From the NCBI GenBank assembly GCA_937907645.1, contig CALCWV010000029.1, forward strand, positions 1-6,461: a stretch of 6,461 nt of DNA. The letters are read 5' to 3'. Made by a program: the position numbers and the translations under genes. This document shows, piece by piece, positions 1-5,417 of the stretch (position 1 is its first letter; every line of letters begins with the position of its first letter). This stretch comes from an uncultured Clostridia bacterium (GTDB taxonomy: Bacteria; Bacillota; Clostridia; Christensenellales; UBA1242). A model generated the notes under the pieces. That model was not told the DNA's origin, did no database searches, and saw nothing but the letters and a program-made list of their open reading frames with translations.

Positions 1-187
1 TCTTCGACCTCTTGAGTACTTCTCCAAAACGATATTAAATTGACTGAACCTTTTTTTGAGACCTCACTAAATGAGGCTCGCCTGCTAAGGTTCCGCAGCA
101 GGGGGTTGAGGCGAACAAGAAAAGTGTCCAGTGGACAGTTTTCCGACGAAACGGGCAAAGCTTTAGCGTGCCCCGGCACCATGGTGC
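1..187. repeat. Structured 187-bp tandem repeat, unit 1
   Basis: The first 55 bases recur exactly at 188-242, which gives a 187-bp period. Positions 61-180 are about 57% G+C, far above the flanking DNA. The unit is dense with inverted repeats: CCTCA/TGAGG (62-66 with 72-76), CCTGCT/AGCAGG (81-86 with 97-102), TGTCC/GGACA flanked by A and T runs (120-142), CGGGCA/TGCC-C-G with one bulge (152-175), and the perfect 12-base palindrome GCACCATGGTGC (176-187) immediately before the next unit. Read on the minus strand from 212, the unit junction resembles the 5' end of a serine tRNA. An open frame runs through it on each strand, but 187 is not a multiple of three, so units change frame and coding is unlikely. 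The left end may continue outside the window. I read it as an intergenic repeat family, possibly transcribed as structured RNA; its function is unknown. Confidence 0.8.
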
Positions 188-277
188 TCTTCGACCTCTT
201 GAGTACTTCTCCAAAACGATATTAAATTGACTGAACCTTTTTATATGATCTCACAAACTAAGGCTCACTAAGAAAGG
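188..277. repeat. Partial, diverged second repeat unit
   Basis: Positions 188-242 are identical to 1-55. After that the match decays: over the next 35 aligned bases (56-90 against 243-277) I count 22 identities, including a shared GGCTC. Beyond about 277 no clear alignment remains. This is therefore the worn right end of the array. The abrupt change from perfect to roughly 60% identity suggests that the 55-base block is recently duplicated or under constraint while the rest has drifted. Confidence 0.75.
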
Positions 278-377
278 CTGTTGCACTTGGAGCTTGCCCT
301 AAAGAAGTTTTCCCTTCAAATGCAAAATTATTTTAACATAATCAGTTTTTATTGTCAACATATTTAACTTTTTTTTG

Positions 378-406
378 AAAAAAAACATTGCGAATTGCAA
401 TGCTTC
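378..406 (-). terminator. Intrinsic terminator of the Fic-like gene
   Basis: Read on the minus strand: a stem of CATTGC (402-397) and GCAATG (391-386) around a five-base loop, followed at once by eight T (385-378). A further four pairs, two of them G-U, can extend the base. It lies about 40 bases after the Fic-like stop codon, so it should end that transcript before the repeat region. Confidence 0.8.
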
Positions 407-445
407 TTTCTTAATATTTAGTCTTTTAAATTTTTGTGAACCCTT

Positions 446-1315
446 TTACTGCTTTGTTCTATTTGTATTTTTATTTAAATCACTAATTGCATGTTCAGTT
501 TCATTTACCCTAATTGCTGTAATGATTTCTTCTTGCTGCTCAAGGACTTTGTTTTCAAAGATTCTTGCAAGAGGTGTTACATCCCTGCCAACGATTGCTG
601 TCTTTAAACTATCATTATAATTTTTGTTTTCTTCTGGCCCATGACATAGTTCAATAGTAGGGAATCCATGAAGAGCAAGCATTGCATTTGTAACTAAGTA
701 TGCGATTCTCTTGTTCCCATCTACAAAAGGTTGAATTCTTACAATTTGAGCGTGTAACTTTGCGATTTTCTCAAACATATTGCTCTTTCCAGTTCTGTCT
801 ACATATCCCCATTCGCACATAGCAAAATTTAATTCAGATGCGACCTTTGCTCCTTCAGTAGGAGTGAAATATCCAATAACTGGTGTGGATGAATATTGAT
901 CTCTTAAATGACCAATCTCGTATCTAGAAAGATCTAGGTTGTTTTTGCTTAGCTCTTTGTGTAAAAATGGAAGAAGATCTACATAAAGATAAGGCTCTTT
1001 CTTTAACCTATTTAAAAGTAAATTTTGAGCAGACATGAAATCATCAATTCTGAGTAAGTTTTCTTGCTCTATATCGGCACTGAAAGGTGGAAGCTCGCTT
1101 GAAAAATCTTCCTGTTCAAGCCCTGCTGCACTGATAGCATTTAAGACAAGTTGCTTCTTTGTCACTTTATTAATGATGCTTGGTCCATGTGACTCAGCAT
1201 ATTCGTTAATTGTGGATTGATTGAGCACAATTCTTGCTTCAAGATTGTCATCCTCTGTAGTAGGATTAAACTGAAAAGGAGTTTCGTTTTCTGGATATAA
1301 CCAAAGTTTATTCAT
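446..1315 (-). CDS. Fic-fold protein with Gln replacing the catalytic His
   Basis: The product is 289 aa. The Fic core motif is at residues 194-203, reading IQPFVDGNKR. The family pattern is HPFx(D/E)GN(G/K)R, in which the His deprotonates the target hydroxyl during transfer of AMP or another phosphate-containing group. Here that position is Gln195 (codon CAA at 733-731). The rest of the anion-binding loop (D199, G200, N201, K202, R203) is kept, and residues 145-152 (PVIGYFTP) fit the substrate-binding flap. STINEY at 34-39 is at best a degenerate form of the N-terminal inhibitory [ST]xxxE[GN] helix. The start at 1315 is chosen because GTGAGGT lies five bases upstream and a promoter precedes it; a longer frame back to 1423 would run through the neighbour's terminator. 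It has its own promoter and terminator and no adjacent antitoxin-like gene. The Fic fold is clear. Activity is doubtful: it may be a dead or pseudoenzyme copy. Confidence 0.85.
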   Translation of the reverse strand: MNKLWLYPENETPFQFNPTTEDDNLEARIVLNQSTINEYAESHGPSIINKVTKKQLVLNAISAAGLEQEDFSSELPPFSADIEQENLLRIDDFMSAQNLLLNRLKKEPYLYVDLLPFLHKELSKNNLDLSRYEIGHLRDQYSSTPVIGYFTPTEGAKVASELNFAMCEWGYVDRTGKSNMFEKIAKLHAQIVRIQPFVDGNKRIAYLVTNAMLALHGFPTIELCHGPEENKNYNDSLKTAIVGRDVTPLARIFENKVLEQQEEIITAIRVNETEHAISDLNKNTNRTKQ

Positions 1316-1319
1316 ATTT

Positions 1320-1326
1320 ACCTCAC
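1320..1326 (-). promoter_or_regulatory. Ribosome binding site of the Fic-like gene
   Basis: GTGAGGT on the minus strand, with GAGG centred about seven bases before the ATG at 1315. This decides the start in favour of MNKLWLYP rather than the in-frame upstream codons, which lack such a site. Confidence 0.75.
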
Positions 1327-1334
1327 ATAAATTT

Positions 1335-1363
1335 ATTCTATCATATTTTAATTTAAATTTCAA
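1335..1363 (-). promoter_or_regulatory. Sigma-70-type promoter for the Fic-like gene
   Basis: On the minus strand, TTGAAA (1363-1358), a 17-base spacer, then TAGAAT (1340-1335). Each hexamer matches consensus at five of six positions. It lies between the terminator of the upstream operon and the Fic ribosome site, so the gene has its own transcript with a leader of roughly 13 bases. Confidence 0.7.
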
Positions 1364-1375
1364 TATGTAATTTAT

Positions 1376-1406
1376 AAAAAACAAAAAAGCACTATAAAAA
1401 TAGTGC
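1376..1406 (-). terminator. Intrinsic terminator of the metG-GNAT operon
   Basis: On the minus strand, GCACTAT (1406-1400), a TTTT loop, ATAGTGC (1395-1389), then a T-rich tail interrupted by one G (1388-1376). The seven-pair stem begins 13 bases after the GNAT stop codon. It separates the operon from the Fic-like gene. Confidence 0.88.
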
Positions 1407-1419
1407 ATATTTTGCGATT

Positions 1420-1950
1420 TCACACTTCACGAAGTTTAGATGCTTCAAATTTATTGTCTAAAATATTTAGCATATACTCATCAGCAGACATATTTTCCTC
1501 TTCCTCGAGATCGCAGTACATGTTGAACTTTAACCCCTTCCCATCTATGTGATCTGACAGCTTAAAATTGTGATTTAAATACAACTGAAGATTTCCGTCG
1601 ACTTTCAAATTCTTTGCAATAGGGTGGGGAACAAGTCTCTCAATCTTATTTAAAACGGCATATTTATAGCCATTCATTTTTGCAAAATCTTTTGAGAAAT
1701 CCACAAGACTACTTCCCAGACCAGTTCCTCTGAATTCAGGCGCAACTTCATAAAGCATCTCAACCGACTCATTGTCCTTTGTTTCGAGCATGCAGAAGCC
1801 CGCCATCTTTTGATCTAGTTCATATATCTGCTTGTTAAAAAGAATTTTATGAGCTGCGACATCAATAGTTAGTTCATCCTCTCGCATTACTCTTACAAGA
1901 TAAAAATTGTGTTTTTTGTCTTGTATGACCATTCTGTAAATTTCTTCCAT
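1420..1950 (-). CDS. GNAT-family N-acetyltransferase
   Basis: A 176-aa protein of the Gcn5-related acetyltransferase fold, which moves an acetyl group from acetyl-CoA to an amine. The pyrophosphate-binding signature is RGTGLG at residues 74-79, at the head of a helix (GSSLVDFSKDFAKMNG), after the strand VEMLYEVAPEF. LYLNHNFKL near residue 123 fits the last strand and loop of the fold. The acidic tail (about 147-176) is not part of the core. The substrate cannot be told; targets range from antibiotics and polyamines to protein N-termini. The gene starts 20 bases after the metG stop, with AAGG as a weak ribosome site, so it is co-transcribed with metG. An alternative ATG six codons later (1932) is possible. 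It ends in TGA, and the operon terminator follows. Confidence 0.85.
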   Translation of the reverse strand: MEEIYRMVIQDKKHNFYLVRVMREDELTIDVAAHKILFNKQIYELDQKMAGFCMLETKDNESVEMLYEVAPEFRGTGLGSSLVDFSKDFAKMNGYKYAVLNKIERLVPHPIAKNLKVDGNLQLYLNHNFKLSDHIDGKGLKFNMYCDLEEEENMSADEYMLNILDNKFEASKLREV

Positions 1951-1970
1951 ATTTTTTTGCCTTATTGTTA

Positions 1971-3548
1971 TTATTCTGCTAATTGACTTAATTCATCCAT
2001 TTCTTTTTGGATATCAAGTCTAGGGAATAGCATTGGGATAGGTGAGATTGTTTCTCCAGCTTTTAATGAAAATTCGTGTAAATGCTCGAACTTGTCTTCC
2101 TTTGGATCAATTCCGAAGGCTGAAAGTGCAATTGTTGTGCATTTTGGCAAGTAAGGATAGAGAAGAAGAGATCCCTTTCTAATTACTTCAAGTAAGCATC
2201 TTAAAATTGTGTCAAGTCTAGCCTTTTTGTCCGGATCTTTAGCTAATCTAAAAGGCTCTGTTCCTTCGATATATTTATTTGCAGCAGAGAAGATGTTGAA
2301 TATAGAAATAAGTGACTTTGAAACGTCAAAGTTTTCCATATATTTATCCACATTTTTGATTTCTTGATCGACTGTCTCAAAAAGCTCTTTATCAATTTGC
2401 TCAAGCTCTCCCATTTCAGGAATTACACTATTATTGTACTTTTTGAGCATGCTGAAAGTTCTTGAAACAAGATTTCCATAGTTATTTACAAGGTCTGCAT
2501 TGAATCTCGTCAGGAATGCTTCAGTAGAATAGTTGCCGTCAGAACCGAAAGGAATTTCTCTAAGCAAGATGTATCTTACAGCGTCAGAAGTGTATCTTGG
2601 AGCGAGAATTCTTGGGTCAACGCATTCTTTTGAATCAACGTTTTTACTCTTTGAAAGCTTATCTCCTCCAAATAACATCCAGCCGTGTCCAAAAATTCTC
2701 TTTGGAAGTGGAAGGTCTAATGCCATGAGAAGTGCAGGCCAAATAATTGCGTGGAAACGAACAATTTCCTTTCCGATAATATGAATATCTGCAGGCCAGT
2801 ATTTTTTGAGTAAACTTTCGTCGTCTGACTTAAATCCAAGAGCAGTCATGTAGTTGAAAAGGGCGTCGATCCAAACATATACTGTGTGAGCTGGATCGAA
2901 GTCAACAGGGACACCCCATTTTACGCTTGTTCTTGAAACGCAAAGGTCGCTTAAGCCAGGTTTAAGGAAGTTGTTGACCATTTCGTTAACTCTAGTTTGT
3001 GGCTCCAAAAATTCAGGATGTTCTTTGTAAAGTTTGAGAAGCTTATCTGTAAATGCACTGAGTTTAAAGAAATATGCTTCCTCTTCTTGTGCAATAACAG
3101 GTCTTCCGCAGTCAGGGCAGCATCCGTTGACTAGTTGACTTTCAGTCCAGAAGGATTCGCAAGGAACACAGTAAAGTCCCTTGTATGAGCCTTTATAGAT
3201 ATATCCTTTGTCATAAAGCTCTTTAAAAATTTTCTGAATAGCTTTAACGTGATATTCATCTGTTGTTCTAATAAATTTATCGTAATCAATATCTAAAAGT
3301 TTCCAAAGTGATTTTGCGTCAGCAATAATTTCATCAAGATATTCCATTTCAGTCTTGCCTGCAGCCTTTGCATAGTTGCTGATTTTCTGTCCGTGCTCGT
3401 CTGTTCCAGTAAGGAAGAAAACATCTTTCCCTTTCATTTTGTTGTATCTTGCAACAGCATCACAAATCACTGTTGTGTAGCAATTTCCAAGGGTGAATTT
3501 TCTGCTAGGATAATATATAGGTGTAGTTATATAAAAAGTGTCTTTCAT
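1971..3548 (-). CDS. metG: Methionyl-tRNA synthetase, divergent signatures
   Basis: A 525-aa cytoplasmic class I synthetase that charges tRNA-Met with methionine using ATP. The N-terminal catalytic domain opens with YITTPIYYP and contains LTGTDEHGQKI (46-56). A four-Cys zinc knuckle has C127, C130, C144 and C147. VWIDALFNY (225-233) and HIIGKEIVRFHA (256-267) are family blocks. The KMSKS loop is KLSKS (297-301). The helical anticodon domain follows from about 350, with N359 and R363 in NLVSR. The HIGH motif is TLGN (19-22), and the tryptophan that reads the CAU anticodon (W461 in E. coli) appears as Phe433. There is no C-terminal tRNA-binding (Arc1p-like) domain, so this is the short form. 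The start is set by AGGAG 10 bases upstream. It is the first gene of an operon with the GNAT gene. Being full length with an intact zinc site and promoter, it is very probably functional. Confidence 0.96.
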   Translation of the reverse strand: MKDTFYITTPIYYPSRKFTLGNCYTTVICDAVARYNKMKGKDVFFLTGTDEHGQKISNYAKAAGKTEMEYLDEIIADAKSLWKLLDIDYDKFIRTTDEYHVKAIQKIFKELYDKGYIYKGSYKGLYCVPCESFWTESQLVNGCCPDCGRPVIAQEEEAYFFKLSAFTDKLLKLYKEHPEFLEPQTRVNEMVNNFLKPGLSDLCVSRTSVKWGVPVDFDPAHTVYVWIDALFNYMTALGFKSDDESLLKKYWPADIHIIGKEIVRFHAIIWPALLMALDLPLPKRIFGHGWMLFGGDKLSKSKNVDSKECVDPRILAPRYTSDAVRYILLREIPFGSDGNYSTEAFLTRFNADLVNNYGNLVSRTFSMLKKYNNSVIPEMGELEQIDKELFETVDQEIKNVDKYMENFDVSKSLISIFNIFSAANKYIEGTEPFRLAKDPDKKARLDTILRCLLEVIRKGSLLLYPYLPKCTTIALSAFGIDPKEDKFEHLHEFSLKAGETISPIPMLFPRLDIQKEMDELSQLAE

Positions 3549-3569
3549 TTATTTCATTCTCCTGCGAAT

Positions 3570-3598
3570 AAGATAGCACAAATATCTGTTTTTGTCAA
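3570..3598 (-). promoter_or_regulatory. Promoter of the metG operon
   Basis: On the minus strand, a perfect TTGACA (3598-3593), a 17-base spacer, then TATCTT (3575-3570) preceded by TGC, an extended -10. The expected start is near 3563, right at the AGGAG ribosome site (3563-3559), so the leader is only about 15 bases. That leaves no room for a T-box or other riboswitch. Confidence 0.8.
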
Positions 3599-3650
3599 TA
3601 AAATAGGGATATGCGTGATAATAATAGATTTTGTTGATAATCTTTTAAAT

Positions 3651-3674
3651 AAAAAAACATCTCTTGCGAGATGT
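3651..3674 (-). terminator. Intrinsic terminator of the Ig-like gene
   Basis: On the minus strand, ACATCTC (3674-3668), a four-base loop, GAGATGT (3663-3657), then a T tract (to 3651). The stem begins two bases after the stop codon of the Ig-like gene. It lies upstream of the metG promoter and insulates the two units. Confidence 0.88.
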
Positions 3675-3676
3675 AA

Positions 3677-4816
3677 TTAATTTAAAATAATTGTTATCGT
3701 TTCGTTTATTCCAAGAGCTTCACTTGTAACAACGAATGAAGTGTTCGAAGATACATTGAAGAAGTATTTGCCCATTACTACGTTGTACTCAGCACCGCTA
3801 ATAGTGAAGAGTGAGTCAACAATTTCGCCTTTCTCGTTTTCGATGTAGATCTTCACAGTAAAGGATTTCTTGTTTGCATGGATAGTATTATTGTCAAAGC
3901 TACAATTTTTGAATGGAACAATGCGTAGGGTATATGATGGAACATACTTTGCATTTACAACAACTTCAATTTCCTCAGCAAGTTCGCCGTTCATGTAAAC
4001 TGAAATTTTTGTGTTTCCAGCTTTAACCGCAGAGATAATACCATTATTCAGTGTTGCAATTTCTTCATTTTCGACTTTAGTCGTAATTTCAACTGAGCCG
4101 GTGTAGTAGACAGGTGAAATATTGAAACTAAATTTTTCAGTTTCGCCAACTTCCAAAGTGATTTTACTCTTGGATGTAAGAGTAAATGTTGGTGCGACAG
4201 ACTTAACATTTATGATATGCGAAGATTTGATTGTTGGATTTTCTTTCGAATAGAAAGTGATTGTGACAGAGCCTTCCTTCTTAGCTGTAATCTTTTTGTA
4301 TGCTTTTGAAACTGATACAACGTCGCTATTTGACAAGATGAAATCCACATTGTCATTTGTAGAGTAGTAGACTGCATTGTTAAACCCATCGGCAGCAGCT
4401 TTGTTGTACATCTTATCAATAAGATAGAGATCTGTTTCAGCTGCCAGAGATATATTTAAGTCAATATCGTTATTCTCAACTACAACTCTAATATTCTTGC
4501 TCCCAGATATATCATTGTGAACGGCTTTAACTTTTACGTATGCAATTCCAGAGGATAGTGCAGTGATTTCTTGATCAACAATTTTGATTATGTCCGAGTT
4601 CTCAGTCGAAAACTCCAAGTGAGCTTCGCTATCAGAGCATTCAATCTCAAGAGGATAACTCTCGCCAATATTTAAAGTAACAGAATCGTCGCAATTAATT
4701 GTGATGGATTTGTTGCCAAACTTGATAAATTTAATACAGCAAAAACAGGCAATACATATTGCGGCGAATACACCTATAAGTGAGTAAATTAAAATGTTTT
4801 TCTTAGTTGTAGACAT
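3677..4816 (-). CDS. Membrane-anchored protein with Ig-like (BIG2) repeats
   Basis: The protein is 379 aa. Residues 5-6 are lysines, then 7-29 form one hydrophobic, Cys-rich membrane segment; the rest should face outward. No proper lipobox or sortase motif is seen. At least three bacterial Ig-like units follow, at roughly 38-113, 118-205 and 210-288. Each has a strand pattern such as LNIGES or LEVGETEKF early, an S/N-D-I/V-V or EEIATL turn, then ITALSSGIAYVKV or ISAVKAGNTKISV, the hallmark of BIG2 domains. A fourth beta-rich region (294-379) is less clear. Such domains act in adhesion or as spacers in surface proteins; no enzymatic domain is present. The start is taken at 4816, because the TTG in frame at 4831 lies upstream of, and the next codons within, the -10 box. 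No Shine-Dalgarno is present, so the mRNA is probably leaderless. Confidence 0.8.
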   Translation of the reverse strand: MSTTKKNILIYSLIGVFAAICIACFCCIKFIKFGNKSITINCDDSVTLNIGESYPLEIECSDSEAHLEFSTENSDIIKIVDQEITALSSGIAYVKVKAVHNDISGSKNIRVVVENNDIDLNISLAAETDLYLIDKMYNKAAADGFNNAVYYSTNDNVDFILSNSDVVSVSKAYKKITAKKEGSVTITFYSKENPTIKSSHIINVKSVAPTFTLTSKSKITLEVGETEKFSFNISPVYYTGSVEITTKVENEEIATLNNGIISAVKAGNTKISVYMNGELAEEIEVVVNAKYVPSYTLRIVPFKNCSFDNNTIHANKKSFTVKIYIENEKGEIVDSLFTISGAEYNVVMGKYFFNVSSNTSFVVTSEALGINETITIILN

Positions 4817-4822
4817 GCAAGC

Positions 4823-4851
4823 ATTATACAATATTTTTGTCGAAAAGACAA
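4823..4851 (-). promoter_or_regulatory. Promoter of the Ig-like gene with overlapping inverted repeat
   Basis: On the minus strand, TTGTCT (4851-4846), a 17-base spacer and a perfect TATAAT (4828-4823), only six bases before the ATG. Transcription would start at or next to the A of ATG (leaderless). An inverted repeat TTGTC/GACAA with a five-base loop (4837-4851) covers the -35 region and could be an operator; that role is a guess. Confidence 0.7.
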
Positions 4852-4908
4852 TAATATTAACGAAAAATACAAAAATAAATTTTTTAGAAATTCTTTTTCT
4901 CGTACAGT

Positions 4909-4937
4909 TTGCTTTTTATATCATTTTGTGCTAGAAT
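4909..4937 (+). promoter_or_regulatory. Possible rightward promoter upstream of tRNA-Arg
   Basis: TTGCTT (4909-4914), a 17-base spacer, then TAGAAT (4932-4937) with TGC directly before it, an extended -10 that can offset the weak -35. It points toward the degenerate and intact tRNA-Arg sequences. If active, it would give a tRNA precursor with a leader of about 350 bases, or a separate RNA. Confidence 0.4.
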
Positions 4938-5077
4938 TTGAAAGAGCAATCGAGGACTGATTTATCGCAAGATTTAAACAATCAATATCTCTAAGTAAAA
5001 CTTATAAACCAAAACAAAGACTAAATTTTTCCCTCCAATTTTTGGATTAATAAAGAACCCTTTTTATTCTTTTGCTC

Positions 5078-5203
5078 ATGAACGAAACAACAATAACTCA
5101 CTCCCTTGTTTCAAAAATACTTTGCAACCCACGTATCTCCGTATCTCATCTGGATAGAGCACTCCCTCCTAAGTATCGACTTGGACAAAATAAAAATCGC
5201 TAA
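5078..5203 (+). CDS. Possible 41-residue ORF spanning the tRNA-like relic
   Basis: ATG at 5078 opens 41 codons ending in TAA at 5203; the product is basic and unrecognised (MNETTITHSL at its start, GQNKNR at its end). TTGGAT (5042-5047), a 17-base spacer and TATTCT (5065-5070) stand seven bases before the ATG, similar to the leaderless layout of two other genes here, and there is no Shine-Dalgarno. Against coding: the middle residues SHLDRALPPK come from a stretch that closely matches a tRNA D-arm and anticodon loop, a known source of chance peptides. I favour a non-coding relic but cannot exclude a small gene. Confidence 0.2.
   Translation: MNETTITHSLVSKILCNPRISVSHLDRALPPKYRLGQNKNR
5141..5173 (+). 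pseudogene. Degenerate 5' half of a tRNA-Arg(CCT)
   Basis: Compared with the intact tRNA at 5300, this stretch keeps the D-arm block CTGGATAGAGC (5150-5160) and the anticodon block CCTCCTAAG (5165-5173) in the right order, one base closer together. The anticodon stem no longer pairs (ACTCC against GTATC gives two pairs of five), and nothing resembling a variable loop, T-arm or acceptor 3' strand follows. It is a truncated, non-functional copy 166 bases upstream of the real gene. Confidence 0.6.
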
Positions 5204-5299
5204 ACACCCCTAAAACACTGACATTTTGCAATTACTTGAAACTCACACGAAACCAAAGTTCACCAAAAGTTCACCCAACCTTAATAAAATCACCGACAT

Positions 5300-5376
<77 letters not shown>

Positions 5377-5386
5377 ATTTCCAAAG

Positions 5387-5417
5387 AAAAAAGACGGCTT
5401 ATTTAGTCGTCTTTTTT
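5387..5417 (+). terminator. Terminator shared by tRNA-Arg and the converging gene
   Basis: A run of six A plus GACGGCT (5387-5399) pairs with AGTCGTC plus six T (5405-5417): 13 pairs with one G-U around a five-base loop. It acts for the tRNA on the plus strand. On the minus strand the same DNA forms a hairpin with one A-C mismatch and a T-tract, and serves the HEPN-like gene, whose last codons and stop (5403-5405) lie within it. Confidence 0.85.

Larger units (their letters stand above)
4852..5299. other. Intergenic spacer between the Ig-like gene and tRNA-Arg
   Basis: About 450 bases of AT-rich DNA without a clear gene. It holds a possible rightward promoter (4909-4937), a degenerate tRNA-Arg 5' half (5141-5173), a 41-codon open frame (5078-5203), and a short direct repeat AAAGTTCACC (5255-5264 and 5266-5275, period 11) just upstream of the tRNA. 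TAAAAT at 5285-5290 could serve as a -10 box for the tRNA, but no convincing -35 accompanies it. I see nothing else in this stretch. Confidence 0.6.

Noticed and set aside
40..225. A 61-codon plus-strand frame in the repeat, and a minus-strand frame through the same unit
   Set aside because: The repeat period of 187 is not a multiple of three, the frames begin with TTG without a ribosome site, and they cross many palindromes. They are chance frames in a structured repeat.
375..620. Hydrophobic plus-strand frame opposite the Fic-like C-terminus
   Set aside because: It is the antisense shadow of a recognised gene; its hydrophobicity comes from complementing AT-rich codons, and its start lies in the terminator.
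1316..1423. Longer N-terminus for the Fic-like protein
   Set aside because: It would overlap the operon terminator, the Fic promoter and the ribosome site, and its extra residues do not resemble a Fic protein.
2533..2784. Plus-strand frame opposite metG, with similar ones at 1035-1220 and 3393-3680, and a minus-strand frame at 4210-4419
   Set aside because: Each lies within, or largely over, a well-supported gene in another frame and shows no ribosome site or known domain.
3549..3650. T-box or SAM riboswitch upstream of metG
   Set aside because: The promoter places the RNA start about 15 bases before the ATG, so there is no leader to fold, and the only hairpin nearby is the neighbour's terminator.
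4730..4816. Lipoprotein signal peptide on the Ig-like protein
   Set aside because: The cysteines in the membrane segment are not in an L-x-(A/G/S)-C lipobox; a plain membrane anchor fits better.
5141..5173. attR/attL copy of the tRNA-Arg integration site
   Set aside because: Integration at tRNA genes normally duplicates the 3' half; this relic is the 5' half and lies on the wrong side of the tRNA for the island.
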